This document shows, one piece after another, positions 6,892-7,350 of a DNA stretch of 7,350 nucleotides (the first letter of the stretch is position 1; every line of letters begins with the position of its first letter). Source of the DNA: JBBKWJ01 sp037968895 (GTDB taxonomy: Bacteria; Actinomycetota; Acidimicrobiia; Acidimicrobiales; SZUA-35); contig JBBKWJ010000136.1 of NCBI GenBank assembly GCA_037968895.1, positions 1-7,350 on the forward strand, written 5' to 3'. The position numbers and the translations under genes were made by a program. The notes beneath the pieces were generated by a model, which did not search any database, was not told the origin of the DNA, and was given only the letters and a program-made list of their open reading frames with translations.

Positions 6892-7350
6892 CTACTCGCG
6901 GCGAAGGTCGCCGGGACGGAGGTTGGTGCGGGCCAAGACATAAGCCAGCCCACCCGCAAGAGCGGCACCAGCAAGGCCGATGCTGCTGGAAAGGAGGGCG
7001 ACGCTCCACGGATAAGGAAGTCCTTCGTCGAATCCGACCTGTCGGAAAAGGTGGCCGGCGAGGGTGCCGACGAGAGCGGCGAGCGTCACGGTGACAGCGA
7101 CCGGAAGGCTGACGGTCCAGAGTTGAGCCCGCCGAAGAATACTTCCAGGGATGCCAACGGCAAGGAGGTTGGCATCGAGCGTACGACGTTCGACCGCCCT
7201 GTCTGCCGTGGCGACGACTACGGCACCGAGGCCGATGACGAACGCAGCGATTGCGCCTGCGGTGACAAGGGCTGAGACCATATCGCCGAGCTCGCGATCG
7301 TCTGGGTAGTTTCCGGCAAAGGCGAACGGGTCGCCGGCGACGAGTGTGGC
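6892..7350 (-). CDS. FtsX-like ABC transporter permease, C-terminal fragment (5' end off the right edge)
   Basis: The minus strand is open from the window edge (7350) to TAG at 6894-6892, giving the last 152 residues of a protein. Three hydrophobic helices appear at about residues 24-48, 77-100 and 114-138 of the fragment. Between the first two lies a basic cytoplasmic loop, TADRAVERRTLDANLLAVGI followed by PGSILRRAQLWT. That loop, resembling the RRxxxxLLRALG element, is typical of the FtsX domain of MacB/LolC-type permeases. Such permeases transmit ATPase motion across the membrane rather than forming a channel; substrate and partner ATPase are not visible. An internal ATG at 7281 is not the start, because the upstream 23 codons are open and read into the region before the first helix. 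The gene converges on the M48 gene with only 6 bases between the stops, leaving no room for separate terminators. Confidence 0.85.
   Translation of the reverse strand, partial: ATLVAGDPFAFAGNYPDDRELGDMVSALVTAGAIAAFVIGLGAVVVATADRAVERRTLDANLLAVGIPGSILRRAQLWTVSLPVAVTVTLAALVGTLAGHLFRQVGFDEGLPYPWSVALLSSSIGLAGAALAGGLAYVLARTNLRPGDLRRE

Overview
This window looks like a chromosomal stretch from a GC-rich bacterium. The codon bias, the style of the transporter and redox proteins, and the LemA/M48 pair suggest an actinobacterium, possibly of the Acidimicrobiia type. That placement is an inference from gene content, because no rRNA or other phylogenetic marker is present. No tRNA, insertion sequence, CRISPR array or phage gene was seen, and coding density is very high.

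Layout. (1) Positions 1-162, minus: the N-terminal 54 codons of a sulfatase that runs off the left edge. (2) 259-1173, plus: a zinc carboxypeptidase-like protein of the M14 superfamily, diverging from the sulfatase. (3) 4161-1170, minus: a probable three-gene operon of a thioredoxin-fold protein with an in-frame UGA, a small calcineurin-like phosphoesterase, and a 12-helix MFS exporter whose GTG start overlaps the phosphoesterase stop (TAGTG). (4) 4320-6885, plus: lemA followed after 28 bases by a large M48-type membrane protein, diverging from the redox gene. (5) 7350-6892, minus: the C-terminal part of an FtsX-like ABC permease, entering from the right edge and ending 6 bases from the M48 gene.

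The main discovery is the redox gene. A naive reading splits it into a 109-residue ORF ending at TGA (3834-3832) and a downstream 214-residue ORF with a TTG start. Both lie in the same frame, nothing but that TGA separates them, and the TGA falls exactly where a thioredoxin-fold protein has its N-terminal active-site cysteine (WAPY-*-GCR). A perfect 7-bp hairpin with GG at the tip lies 14 bases after the TGA, which is the geometry of a bacterial SECIS element. The best reading is one 373-residue selenoprotein with selenocysteine at residue 110 and a U-x-C redox pair.

The second unusual item is the M48 protein. It keeps the family architecture and the LemA partner, but the zinc-protease signature HExxH reads QAMSH, so it is probably catalytically dead.

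How the genes could work together is only partly visible. The selenoprotein operon may join a redox enzyme, a hydrolase and an exporter. LemA with the M48 pseudoprotease probably forms an envelope complex. The sulfatase, the M14 protein and the FtsX permease are separate units.
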